A DNA stretch of 64,000 nt from Cladorhizidae sp. MBARI D1340-BT2 (GCA_028752905.1 JAQNBH010000002.1:23137059-23201058), one strand, 5' to 3'; numbered from the stretch's first letter, positions 1-10,730 are shown. Translations and numbers: made by a program. The notes: generated by a model not told the origin, from the sequence alone.

Positions 1-376
1 AAGTTTATTCAGTGAAGTGTGGAGAATCTATTTAGCATCAAGAGAGAGCAGAGATAAACCTATCTTGTGATTCTATCAAGTCCATTACTGTGAAGTATGT
101 GGAATATACAGATATTTGGTATCAAGAGAGAGAACAGAGAGAGGCCTACCTTTAGAGCTATATATCAAGTCTATTCAGTGAAGTGTGGAGAATCTATGAA
201 GCTAACATGTTTAGCTCAAGATAGAGAACACTGAGAGATACCTATCTTGCAAGTCCATTACAGTGAAGTGTGCAGAATATATGGATGTTTGATATCAAGA
301 GAGAGCACTTGGAGAGTCCTATCTTAATAGCTGTATAACAAGTCTATTCAGTGAAGTGTGGATAATCTACGAAGCT
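1..376 (+). repeat. Partial B block at left edge
   Basis: Position 1 corresponds to base 131 of a complete B block, so the first 130 bases lie outside the window. The rest matches other B blocks to its end just before the first A at 377. It carries the type I marks: GATAAACC in subrepeat 3, GTGGAATATACAG, and GATATC in subrepeat 5. Confidence 0.95.
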
Positions 377-898
377 AACATGTTTAGCATCAAGTAAGAG
401 TACAATTCATAACTGCCCTAATTAACAAGACCAAAGTCCCAGATTTTGTCAACTGATAGAGAAGGCCCTTATCTGCAACATGTGAACAGATTATCAATAA
501 ATGTAGTGGTTTTTCACTGGCAGGCCACCGCTTTGGCAACTGGAAAACGCCAGGAAAAATCCCAAACCTTACCACTTCAAATCACCATAACTTGCTAATA
601 CTTAGAGTACTCAAAATTTTGGCACGTACAAAAGACAGATAATTAGAAGGGCTATTCGGTGATATAAAAATTATCTTTTTTGGGTAAAGTGTAGAATAGT
701 TATGAGCTTCACGGCAAAAAAACAAGATTTTCGGGGGGAAAATGAGAAACATATAGACCAAATTAGGGCAAATATCAAGAACATGTTTAGCATCAAGTAA
801 GAGTACAATTCATAACTGCCCTAATTAACAAGACCAAAGTCCCAGATTTTGTCAACTGATAGAGAAGGCCCTTATCTGCAACATGTGAACAGATTATC

Positions 899-904
899 AA
901 TAAA
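899..904 (+). other. AATAAA with GT-rich downstream stretch (possible poly(A) signal)
   Basis: AATAAA is followed two bases later by GTAGTGGTTTTT, the arrangement of a canonical eukaryotic polyadenylation signal with a G/T-rich downstream element. It lies in the invariant half of A and so recurs about every 403 bp. Function is unproven. Confidence 0.2.
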
Positions 905-1039
905 TGTAGTGGTTTTTCACTGGCAGGCCACCGCTTTGGCAACTGGAAAACGCCAGGAAAAATCACAAACCTTACCACTTCAAATCATCATAACTTCCTA
1001 ATACTTAGAGTACTCAAAACTTTGGCACGTACAAAAGAC

Positions 1040-1079
1040 AGATAATTAGAAGGGCCATCCGGTGATATAAAAATTATCT
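1040..1079. repeat. 8-bp inverted repeat with 24-nt loop inside A
   Basis: AGATAATT (1040-1047) is the reverse complement of AATTATCT (1072-1079). The loop holds a TATA-like string. Two monomers elsewhere (7728-8106 and 19713-20092) have lost 23 bp here, between two GATA tetramers, which removes most of the left arm and nearly all of the loop. Confidence 0.7.
1066..1072 (+). promoter_or_regulatory. TATAAAA string in A (possible TATA box)
   Basis: TATAAAA occurs in the context GTGATATAAAAATTATC in each A monomer. It could be a pol II TATA element, but the sequence is AT-rich and no initiator or transcript evidence is visible. It is listed only because it recurs with the AATAAA string of the next monomer downstream on the same strand. 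Confidence 0.15.
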
Positions 1080-1163
1080 TTTTGGGGTAAAGTGTAGAAT
1101 AGTTATGAGCTTCACGGCAAAATAACAAGATTTTCGGGGGGGAAATGAGAAACATGTAGACCA

Positions 1164-1229
1164 AATTAGGGCAAATATCAAGAACATGTTTAGCATCAAG
1201 TAAGAGTACAATTCATAACTGCCCTAATT
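1164..1229. repeat. Inverted repeat spanning an A-A junction
   Basis: AATTAGGGCA at 1164-1173 pairs with TGCCCTAATT at 1220-1229, leaving a 46-nt loop centred on the monomer junction. It recurs at each A-A junction. At A-B-A junctions the same arms are 552 bp apart because the B block sits between them. Confidence 0.8.
1174..1219 (+). repeat. 46-bp linker between A cores, B-like
   Basis: Between successive 357-bp cores lie 46 bp that resemble B subrepeats rather than the core. The start (ATATCAAG) matches subrepeat ends. The middle, AACATGTTTAGCATCAAG, continues directly from the GAAGCT that ends B block subrepeat 6, and nearly the same string closes subrepeat 4. The last part (TAAGAGTACA then CATAAC) resembles the start of B subrepeat 1 (ATAGAGAACACATAATG). 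Confidence 0.65.
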
Positions 1230-4200
1230 AACAAGACCAAAGTCCCAGATTTTGTCAACTGATAGAGAAGGCCCTTATCTGCAACATGTGAACAGATTAT
1301 CAATAAATGTAGTGGTTTTTCACTGGCAGGCCACCGCTTTGGCAACTGGAAAACGCCAGGAAAAATCCCAAACCTTACCACTTCAAATCACCATAACTTG
1401 CTAATACTTAGAGTACTCAAAATTTTGGCACGTACAAAAGACAGATAATTAGAAGGGCTATTCGGTGATATAAAAATTATCTTTTTTGGGTAAAGTGTAG
1501 AAAGTTATGAGCTTCACGGCAAAAAAACAAGATTTTCGGGGGGAAAATGAGAAACATATAGACCAAATTAGGGCAAATATCAAGAACATGTTTAGCATCA
1601 AGTAAGAGTACAATTCATAACTGCCCTAATTAACAAGACCAAAGTCCCAGATTTTGTCAACTGATAGAGAAGGCCCTTATCTGCAACATGTGAACAGATT
1701 ATCAATAAATGTAGTGGTTTTTCACTGGCAGGCCACCGCTTTGGCAACTGGAAAACGCCAGGAAAAATCACAAACCTTACCACTTCAAATCATCATAACT
1801 TCCTAATACTTAGAGTACTCAAAACTTTGGCACGTACAAAAGACAGATAATTAGAAGGGCTATCCGGTGATATAAAAATTATCTTTTTGGGGTAAAGTGT
1901 AGAATAGTTATGAGCTTCACGGCAAAAAAACAAGATTTTCGGGGGGGAAATGAGAAACATATAGACCAAATTAGGGCAAATATCAAGAACATGTTTAGCA
2001 TCAAGTAAGAGTACAATTCATAACTGCCCTAATTAACAAGACCAAAGTCCCAGATTTTGTCAACTGATAGAGAAGGCCCTTATCTGCAACATGTGAACAG
2101 ATTATCAATAAATGTAGTGGTTTTTCACTGGCAGGCCACCGCTTTGGCAACTGGAAAACGCCAGGAAAAATCCCAAACCTTACCACTTCAAATCACCATA
2201 ACTTGCTAATACTTAGAGTACTCAAAATTTTGGCACGTACAAAAGACAGATAATTAGAAGGGCTATTCGGTGATATAAAAATTATCTTTTTTGGGTAAAG
2301 TGTAGAAAGTTATGAGCTTCACGGCAAAAAAACAAGATTTTCGGGGGGAAAATGAGAAACATATAGACCAAATTAGGGCAAATATCAAGAACATGTTTAG
2401 CATCAAGTAAGAGTACAATTCATAACTGCCCTAATTAACAAGACCAAAGTCCCAGATTTTGTCAACTGATAGAGAAGGCCCTTATCTGCAACATGTGAAC
2501 AGATTATCAATAAATGTAGTGGTTTTTCACTGGCAGGCCACCGCTTTGGCAACTGGAAAACGCCAGGAAAAATCACAAACCTTACCACTTCAAATCATCA
2601 TAACTTCCTAATACTTAGAGTACTCAAAACTTTGGCACGTACAAAAGACAGATAATTAGAAGGGCTATCCGGTGATATAAAAATTATCTTTTTGGGGTAA
2701 AGTGTAGAATAGTTATGAGCTTCACGGCAAAAAAACAAGATTTTCGGGGGGGAAATGAGAAACATATAGACCAAATTAGGGCAAATATCAAGAACATGTT
2801 TAGCATCAAGTAAGAGTACAATTCATAACTGCCCTAATTAACAAGACCAAAGTCCCAGATTTTGTCAACTGATAGAGAAGGCCCTTATCTGCAACATGTG
2901 AACAGATTATCAATAAATGTAGTGGTTTTTCACTGGCAGGCCACCGCTTTGGCAACTGGAAAACGCCAGGAAAAATCCCAAACCTTACCACTTCAAATCA
3001 CCATAACTTGCTAATACTTAGAGTACTCAAAATTTTGGCACGTACAAAAGACAGATAATTAGAAGGGCTATTCGGTGATATAAAAATTATCTTTTTTGGG
3101 TAAAGTGTAGAAAGTTATGAGCTTCACGGCAAAAAAACAAGATTTTCGGGGGGAAAATGAGAAACATATAGACCAAATTAGGGCAAATATCAAGAACATG
3201 TTTAGCATCAAGTAAGAGTACAATTCATAACTGCCCTAATTAACAAGACCAAAGTCCCAGATTTTGTCAACTGATAGAGAAGGCCCTTATCTGCAACATG
3301 TGAACAGATTATCAATAAATGTAGTGGTTTTTCACTGGCAGGCCACCGCTTTGGCAACTGGAAAACGCCAGGAAAAATCACAAACCTTACCACTTCAAAT
3401 CATCATAACTTCCTAATACTTAGAGTACTCAAAACTTTGGCACGTACAAAAGACAGATAATTAGAAGGGCCATCCGGTGATATAAAAATTATCTTTTTGG
3501 GGTAAAGTGTAGAATAGTTATGAGCTTCACGGCAAAATAACAAGATTTTCGGGGGGGAAATGAGAAACATGTAGACCAAATTAGGGCAAATATCAAGAAC
3601 ATGTTTAGCATCAAGTAAGAGTACAATTCATAACTGCCCTAATTAACAAGACCAAAGTCCCAGATTTTGTCAACTGATAGAGAAGGCCCTTATCTGCAAC
3701 ATGTGAACAGATTATCAATAAATGTAGTGGTTTTTCACTGGCAGGCCACCGCTTTGGCAACTGGAAAACGCCAGGAAAAATCCCAAACCTTACCACTTCA
3801 AATCACCATAACTTGCTAATACTTAGAGTACTCAAAATTTTGGCACGTACAAAAGACAGATAATTAGAAGGGCTATTCGGTGATATAAAAATTATCTTTT
3901 TTGGGTAAAGTGTAGAAAGTTATGAGCTTCACGGCAAAAAAACAAGATTTTCGGGGGGAAAATGAGAAACATATAGACCAAATTAGGGCAAATATCAAGA
4001 ACATGTTTAGCATCAAGTAAGAGTACAATTCATAACTGCCCTAATTAACAAGACCAAAGTCCCAGATTTTGTCAACTGATAGAGAAGGCCCTTATCTGCA
4101 ACATGTGAACAGATTATCAATAAATGTAGTGGTTTTTCACTGGCAGGCCACCGCTTTGGCAACTGGAAAACGCCAGGAAAAATCACAAACCTTACCACTT

Positions 4201-6415
4201 CAAATCATCATAACTTCCTAATACTTAGAGTACTCAAAACTTTGGCACGTACAAAAGACAGATAATTAGAAGGGCTATCCGGTGATATAAAAATTATCTT
4301 TTTGGGGTAAAGTGTAGAATAGTTATGAGCTTCACGGCAAAAAAACAAGATTTTCGGGGGGGAAATGAGAAACATATAGACCAAATTAGGGCAAATATCA
4401 AGAACATGTTTAGCATCAAGTAAGAGTACAATTCATAACTGCCCTAATTAACAAGACCAAAGTCCCAGATTTTGTCAACTGATAGAGAAGGCCCTTATCT
4501 GCAACATGTGAACAGATTATCAATAAATGTAGTGGTTTTTCACTGGCAGGCCACCGCTTTGGCAACTGGAAAACGCCAGGAAAAATCCCAAACCTTACCA
4601 CTTCAAATCACCATAACTTGCTAATACTTAGAGTACTCAAAATTTTGGCACGTACAAAAGACAGATAATTAGAAGGGCTATTCGGTGATATAAAAATTAT
4701 CTTTTTTGGGTAAAGTGTAGAAAGTTATGAGCTTCACGGCAAAAAAACAAGATTTTCGGGGGGAAAATGAGAAACATATAGACCAAATTAGGGCAAATAT
4801 CAAGAACATGTTTAGCATCAAGTAAGAGTACAATTCATAACTGCCCTAATTAACAAGACCAAAGTCCCAGATTTTGTCAACTGATAGAGAAGGCCCTTAT
4901 CTGCAACATGTGAACAGATTATCAATAAATGTAGTGGTTTTTCACTGGCAGGCCACCGCTTTGGCAACTGGAAAACGCCAGGAAAAATCACAAACCTTAC
5001 CACTTCAAATCATCATAACTTCCTAATACTTAGAGTACTCAAAACTTTGGCACGTACAAAAGACAGATAATTAGAAGGGCTATCCGGTGATATAAAAATT
5101 ATCTTTTTGGGGTAAAGTGTAGAATAGTTATGAGCTTCACGGCAAAAAAACAAGATTTTCGGGGGGGAAATGAGAAACATATAGACCAAATTAGGGCAAA
5201 TATCAAGAACATGTTTAGCATCAAGTAAGAGTACAATTCATAACTGCCCTAATTAACAAGACCAAAGTCCCAGATTTTGTCAACTGATAGAGAAGGCCCT
5301 TATCTGCAACATGTGAACAGATTATCAATAAATGTAGTGGTTTTTCACTGGCAGGCCACCGCTTTGGCAACTGGAAAACGCCAGGAAAAATCCCAAACCT
5401 TACCACTTCAAATCACCATAACTTGCTAATACTTAGAGTACTCAAAATTTTGGCACGTACAAAAGACAGATAATTAGAAGGGCTATTCGGTGATATAAAA
5501 ATTATCTTTTTTGGGTAAAGTGTAGAAAGTTATGAGCTTCACGGCAAAAAAACAAGATTTTCGGGGGGAAAATGAGAAACATATAGACCAAATTAGGGCA
5601 AATATCAAGAACATGTTTAGCATCAAGTAAGAGTACAATTCATAACTGCCCTAATTAACAAGACCAAAGTCCCAGATTTTGTCAACTGATAGAGAAGGCC
5701 CTTATCTGCAACATGTGAACAGATTATCAATAAATGTAGTGGTTTTTCACTGGCAGGCCACCGCTTTGGCAACTGGAAAACGCCAGGAAAAATCACAAAC
5801 CTTACCACTTCAAATCATCATAACTTCCTAATACTTAGAGTACTCAAAACTTTGGCACGTACAAAAGACAGATAATTAGAAGGGCTATCCGGTGATATAA
5901 AAATTATCTTTTTTGGGTAAAGTGTAGAATAGTTATGAGCTTCACGGCAAAAAAACAAGATTTTCGGGGGGGAAATGAGAAACATATAGACCAAATTAGG
6001 GCAAATATCAAGAACATGTTTAGCATCAAGTAAGAGTACAATTCATAACTGCCCTAATTAACAAGACCAAAGTCCCAGATTTTGTCAACTGATAGAGAAG
6101 GCCCTTATCTGCAACATGTGAACAGATTATCAATAAATGTAGTGGTTTTTCACTGGCAGGCCACCGCTTTGGCAACTGGAAAACGCCAGGAAAAATCCCA
6201 AACCTTACCACTTTAAATCACCATAACTTGCTAATACTTAGAGTACTCAAAATTTTGGCACGTACAAAAGACAGATAATTAGAAGAGCTATCCGGTGATA
6301 TAAAAATTATCTTTTTTGGGTAAAGTGTAGAAAAGTTATGAGCTTCACGGCAAAAAAACAAGATTTTCGGGGGGAAAATGAGAAACATATAGACCAAATT
6401 AGGGCAAATATCAAG

Positions 6416-6921
6416 ATAGAGAACACATAATGAAACCTATCATTCGAATCATATCAAGTCCATTACAGTAAAGTGTGCAGAATATTGTGGATGTTTGATA
6501 TCAACAGAGAGCACAGAGAGAGACCTATCTTAATAGCTATATATCAAGTTTATTCAGTGAAGTGTGGAGAATCTATTTAGCATCAAGAGAGAGCAGAGAT
6601 AAACCTATCTTGTGATTCTATCAAGTCCATTACTGTGAAGTATGTGGAATATACAGATATTTGGTATCAAGAGAGAGAACAGAGAGAGGCCTACCTTTAG
6701 AGCTATATATCAAGTCTATTCAGTGAAGTGTGGAGAATCTATGAAGCTAACATGTTTAGCTCAAGATAGAGAACACTGAGAGATACCTATCTTGCAAGTC
6801 CATTACAGTGAAGTGTGCAGAATATATGGATGTTTGATATCAAGAGAGAGCACTTGGAGAGTCCTATCTTAATAGCTGTATAACAAGTCTATTCAGTGAA
6901 GTGTGGATAATCTACGAAGCT
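6416..6921 (+). repeat. Representative B block: six subrepeats in three dimers
   Basis: Subrepeats, each ending in TCAAG or TCAAC, lie at 6416-6505, 6506-6587, 6588-6671, 6672-6765, 6766-6844 and 6845-6939; the last runs 18 bp into the following A. Odd subrepeats share AAGTCCATTAC, then a GAATAT-type string and GATGTTTG. Even ones share AAGT(C/T)TATTCAGTGAAGTG and AGAATCTA. The order is odd-even three times, so B is three diverged dimers of about 165-178 bp. Subrepeat 1 contains the palindrome ATTCGAAT, the only TTCGAA seen in either unit. All 37 complete B blocks measure exactly 506 bp. Confidence 0.9.
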
Positions 6922-7979
6922 AACATGTTTAGCATCAAGTAAGAGTACAATTCATAACTGCCCTAATTAACAAGACCAAAGTCCCAGATTTTGTCAACTG
7001 ATAGAGAAGGCCCTTATCTGCAACATGTGAACAGATTATCAATAAATGTAGTGGTTTTTCACTGGCAGGCCACCGCTTTGGCAACTGGAAAACGCCAGGA
7101 AAAATCCCAAACCTTACCACTTCAAATCACCATAACTTGCTAATACTTAGAGTACTCAAAATTTTGGCACGTACAAAAGACAGATAATTAGAAGGGCTAT
7201 TCGGTGATATAAAAATTATCTTTTTTGGGTAAAGTGTAGAATAGTTATGAGCTTCACAGCAAAAAAACAAGATTTTCGGGGGGGAAATGAGAAACATATA
7301 GACCAAATTAGGGCAAATATCAAGAACATGTTTAGCATCAAGTAAGAGTACAATTCATAACTGCCCTAATTAACAAGACCAAAGTCCCAGATTTTGTCAA
7401 CTGATAGAGAAGGCCCTTATCTGCAACATGTGAACAGATTATCAATAAATGTAGTGGTTTTTCACTGGCAGGCCACCGCTTTGGCAACTGGAAAACGCCA
7501 GGAAAAATCACAAACCTTACCACTTCAAATCATCATAACTTCCTAATACTTAGAGTACTCAAAACTTTGGCACGTACAAAAGACAGATAATTAGAAGGGC
7601 CATCCGGTGATATAAAAATTATCTTTTTGGGGTAAAGTGTAGAATAGTTATGAGCTTCACGGCAAAAAAACAAGATTTTCGGGGGGGAAATGAGAAACAT
7701 GTAGACCAAATTAGGGCAAATATCAAGAACATGTTTAGCATCAAGTAAGAGTACAATTCATAACTGCCCTAATTAACAAGACCAAAGTCCCAGATTTTGT
7801 CAACTGATAGAGAAGGCCCTTATCTGCAACATGTGAACAGATTATCAATAAATGTAGTGGTTTTTCACTGGCAGGCCACCGCTTTGGCAACTGGAAAACG
7901 CCAGGAAATATCCCAAACCTTACCACTTCAAATTACCATAACTTGCTAATACTTAGAGTACTCAAAATGTTGGCAAGTA

Positions 7980-7996
7980 CAAAACACAGATATAAA
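7980..7996 (+). other. 23-bp deletion scar in A monomer 7728-8106
   Basis: CACAGATATAAAAATT replaces the usual longer string from GACAGATAATT to GATATAAAAATT. The lost segment lies between two GATA copies, consistent with slippage or end-joining at 4-bp microhomology. The same scar is in the monomer at 19713-20092. Confidence 0.9.
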
Positions 7997-8106
7997 AATT
8001 ATCTTTTTTGGGTAAAGTGTAGAAAGTTATAAGCTTCACGGCAAAAAAACAAGATTTTCGGGGGGAAAATGAGAAACATATAGACCAAATTAGGGCAAAT
8101 ATCAAG

Positions 8107-9418
8107 ATAGAGAACACATAATGAAACCTATCATTCGAATCATATCAAGTCCATTACAGTAAAGTGTGCAGAATATTATGGATGTTTGATATCAACAGAG
8201 AGCACAGAGAGAGACCTATCTTAATAGCTATATATCAAGTTTATTCAGTGAAGTGTGGAGAATCTATTTAGCATCAAGAGAGAGCAGAGAGAAACCTATC
8301 TTGTGATTCTATCAAGTCCATTACTGTGAAGTATGCGGAATAAACGGATGTTTGGTATCAAGAGAGAGAACAGAGAGAGGCCTACCTTTAGAGCTATATA
8401 TCAAGTCTATTCAGTGAAGTGTGGAGAATCTATGAAGCTAACATGTTTAGCTCAAGATAGAGAACACTGAGAGATACCTATCTTGCAAGTCCATTACAGT
8501 GAAGTGTGCAGAATATATGGATGTTTGGTATCAAGAGAGAGCACTTGGAGAGTCCTATCTTAATAGCTATATAACAAGTCTATTCAGTGAAGTGTGGATA
8601 ATCTACGAAGCTAACATGTTTAGCATCAAGTAAGAGTACAATTCATAACTGCCCTAATTAACAAGACCAAAGTCCCAGATTTTGTCAACTGATAGAGAAG
8701 GCCCTTATCTGCAACATGTGAACAGATTATCAATAAATGTAGTGGTTTTTCACTGGCAGGCCACCGCTTTGGCAACTGGAAAACGCCAGGAAAAATCACA
8801 AACCTTACCACTTCAAATCACCATAACTTGCTAATACTTAGAGTACTCAAAATTTTGACACGTACAAAAGACAGATAATTAGAAGGGCTATTCAGTGATA
8901 TAAAAATTATCTTTTTTGGGTAAAGTGTAAAAAAGTTATGAGCTTCACGGCAAAAAACAAGATTTTCGGGGGGAAAATGAGAAACATATAGACCAAATTA
9001 GGGCAAATATCAAGAACATGTTTAGCATCAAGTAAGAGTACAATTCATAACTGCCCTAATTAACAAGACCAAAGTCCCAGATTTTGTCAACTGATAGAGA
9101 AGGCCCTTATCTGCAACATGTGAACAGATTATCAATAAATGTAGTGGTTTTTCACTGGCAGGCCACCGCTTTGGCAACTGGAAAACGCCAGGAAAAATCC
9201 CAAACCTTACCACTTCAAATCACCATAACTTGCTAATACTTAGAGTACTCAAAATTTTGGCACGTACAAAAGACAGATAATTAGAAGAGCTATCCGGTGA
9301 TATAAAAATTATCTTTTTTGGGTAAAGTGTAGAAAAGTTATGAGCTTCACGGCAAAAAAAACAAGATTTTCGGGGGGAAAATGAGAAACATATAGACCAA
9401 ATTAGGGCAAATATCAAG
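8107..9418 (+). repeat. HOR unit 2: B + 2 A
   Basis: B at 8107-8612 has the rare GCGGAATAAACGG. A starts are 8613 (402 bp; with TTTTGACACG, TATTCAGTG and GTGTAAAAAAG) and 9015 (404 bp, terminal type, eight-A run). All these marks recur in the next unit, so the two form a tandem duplication. Confidence 0.95.
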
Positions 9419-10730
9419 ATAGAGAACACATAATGAAACCTATCATTCGAATCATATCAAGTCCATTACAGTAAAGTGTGCAGAATATTATGGATGTTTG
9501 ATATCAACAGAGAGCACAGAGAGAGACCTATCTTAATAGCTATATATCAAGTTTATTCAGTGAAGTGTGGAGAATCTATTTAGCATCAAGAGAGAGCAGA
9601 GAGAAACCTATCTTGTGATTCTATCAAGTCCATTACTGTGAAGTATGCGGAATAAACGGATGTTTGGTATCAAGAGAGAGAACAGAGAGAGGCCTACCTT
9701 TAGAGCTATATATCAAGTCTATTCAGTGAAGTGTGGAGAATCTATGAAGCTAACATGTTTAGCTCAAGATAGAGAACACTGAGAGATACCTATCTTGCAA
9801 GTCCATTACAGTGAAGTGTGCAGAATATATGGATGTTTGGTATCAAGAGAGAGCACTTGGAGAGTCCTATCTTAATAGCTATATAACAAGTCTATTCAGT
9901 GAAGTGTGGATAATCTACGAAGCTAACATGTTTAGCATCAAGTAAGAGTACAATTCATAACTGCCCTAATTAACAAGACCAAAGTCCCAGATTTTGTCAA
10001 CTGATAGAGAAGGCCCTTATCTGCAACATGTGAACAGATTATCAATAAATGTAGTGGTTTTTCACTGGCAGGCCACCGCTTTGGCAACTGGAAAACGCCA
10101 GGAAAAATCACAAACCTTACCACTTCAAATCACCATAACTTGCTAATACTTAGAGTACTCAAAATTTTGACACGTACAAAAGACAGATAATTAGAAGGGC
10201 TATTCAGTGATATAAAAATTATCTTTTTTGGCTAAAGTGTAAAAAAGTTATGAGCTTCACGGCAAAAAACAAGATTTTCGGGGGGGAAATGAGAAACATA
10301 TAGACCAAATTAGGGCAAATATCAAGAACATGTTTAGCATCAAGTAAGAGTACAATTCATAACTGCCCTAATTAACAAGACCAAAGTCCCAGATTTTGTC
10401 AACTGATAGAGAAGGCCCTTATCTGCAACATGTGAACAGATTATCAATAAATGTAGTGGTTTTTCACTGGCAGGCCACCGCTTTGGCAACTGGAAAACGC
10501 CAGGAAAAATCCCAAACCTTACCACTTCAAATCACCATAACTTGCTAATACTTAGAGTACTCAAAATTTTGGCACGTACAAAAGACAGATAATTAGAAGA
10601 GCTATCCGGTGATATAAAAATTATCTTTTTTGGGTAAAGTGTAGAAAAGTTATGAGCTTCACGGCAAAAAAAACAAGATTTTCGGGGGGAAAATGAGAAA
10701 CATATAGACCAAATTAGGGCAAATATCAAG
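9419..10730 (+). repeat. HOR unit 3: B + 2 A, duplicate of unit 2
   Basis: This unit has the same 1312-bp length and the same rare variants as 8107-9418. A starts are 9925 and 10327. It differs by GGCTAAAG for GGGTAAAG near 10231 and by one A-to-G change lengthening the G run in the first A. Confidence 0.95.

Larger units (their letters stand above)
817..1173 (+). repeat. 357-bp core of A bounded by 10-bp inverted repeats (possible fossil MITE)
   Basis: The core begins TGCCCTAATT and ends AATTAGGGCA, an exact 10-bp inverted pair. Allowing two mismatches, the match extends 5 bp outward (ATAAC before, AATAT after), giving 13 of 15 paired. Both arms are intact in every monomer inspected. Inverted ends around a few hundred non-coding bases resemble a miniature inverted-repeat transposable element. 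I see no convincing target-site duplication; an offset ATA on both sides is too short to count. The transposon reading is therefore inference, and a chance inverted repeat remains possible. Confidence 0.5.
780..1182 (+). repeat. Representative A monomer (403 bp)
   Basis: This copy serves as the reference for A. It starts AACATGTTTAGCATCAAG and ends GGGCAAATATCAAG. It contains a 357-bp core with inverted ends (817-1173), a potential hairpin (1040-1079), the palindrome GAGTACTC, a G run next to an A run near the 3' end, and ACATGT twice in its first part. The first ~190 bp are almost invariant across all 112 copies; subtype differences fall in the second half. The minus strand of the first half is open for 61 codons, but that frame begins with GTG and its only internal methionine is near the C-terminus, so I do not treat it as a gene. 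Confidence 0.95.
377..6415 (+). repeat. Pure A-monomer array, 15 copies, 805-bp dimer
   Basis: Fifteen A monomers start at 377, 780, 1183, 1585, 1988, 2390, 2793, 3195, 3598, 4000, 4403, 4805, 5208, 5610 and 6013, with no B block between them. Two subtypes alternate. One has ATCCCAAACC, CACCATAACTTGC and TTCGGTGAT. The other has ATCACAAACC, CATCATAACTTCC and TCCGGTGAT. Alternating lengths of 402 and 403 bp give an 805-bp dimer. The last monomer (6013-6415) has the terminal-type mark AGAGCTATCC and is followed by B. This is the only stretch in the window with more than five A monomers in a row. Confidence 0.95.
6416..8106 (+). repeat. HOR unit 1: B + 3 A
   Basis: B at 6416-6921 has type I marks and GAATATTGTGG where nearly every other copy has GAATATTATGG. 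A monomers start at 6922, 7325 and 7728. The third is 379 bp because of a 23-bp internal deletion and a further lost base; it also has GGAAATATCCC, GGCAAGTAC and TTATAAGC. Confidence 0.95.
8107..10730 (+). repeat. Tandem duplication of a 1312-bp unit
   Basis: 8107-9418 and 9419-10730 share length and several rare variants (GCGGAATAAACGG in B; TTTTGACACG and TATTCAGTG in the first A), so they are sister copies of a recent duplication. Confidence 0.9.

Noticed and set aside
390..575. 61-codon minus-strand open frame repeated in nearly every A monomer
   Set aside because: It starts with GTG rather than ATG, its only internal methionine is near the C-terminus, and it matches no family I recognise. 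Its preservation follows from homogenised DNA. It does coincide with the invariant half of A, so a coding constraint is not formally excluded, but nothing supports it.
1130..1150. CENP-B-box-like TTCGGGG in the G/A run of A
   Set aside because: The CENP-B box needs TTCG, then A, then CGGG at fixed spacing. Only the first part is present, so there is no support for CENP-B binding.
817..1173. Autonomous transposon or LTR in the A core
   Set aside because: There is no transposase, integrase or reverse-transcriptase coding, no TG...CA-ended LTR with primer-binding site or polypurine tract, and no clear target-site duplication. Only a non-autonomous, fossil-element reading is kept, as a hypothesis.
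6439..6455. Possible pol III B box (CATTCGAATCA) in B subrepeat 1
   Set aside because: It matches the central TTCGAATC of the B-box consensus but not the outer bases. I see no A box at suitable distance and no terminator-bounded tRNA-like fold, so it is not evidence of a SINE or tRNA.
9220..9429. 69-codon minus-strand open frame across the A end and B start
   Set aside because: It starts with GTG, is composed of satellite sequence, has low-complexity hydrophobic and serine-rich content, and is present only where the A-run length keeps the frame open.
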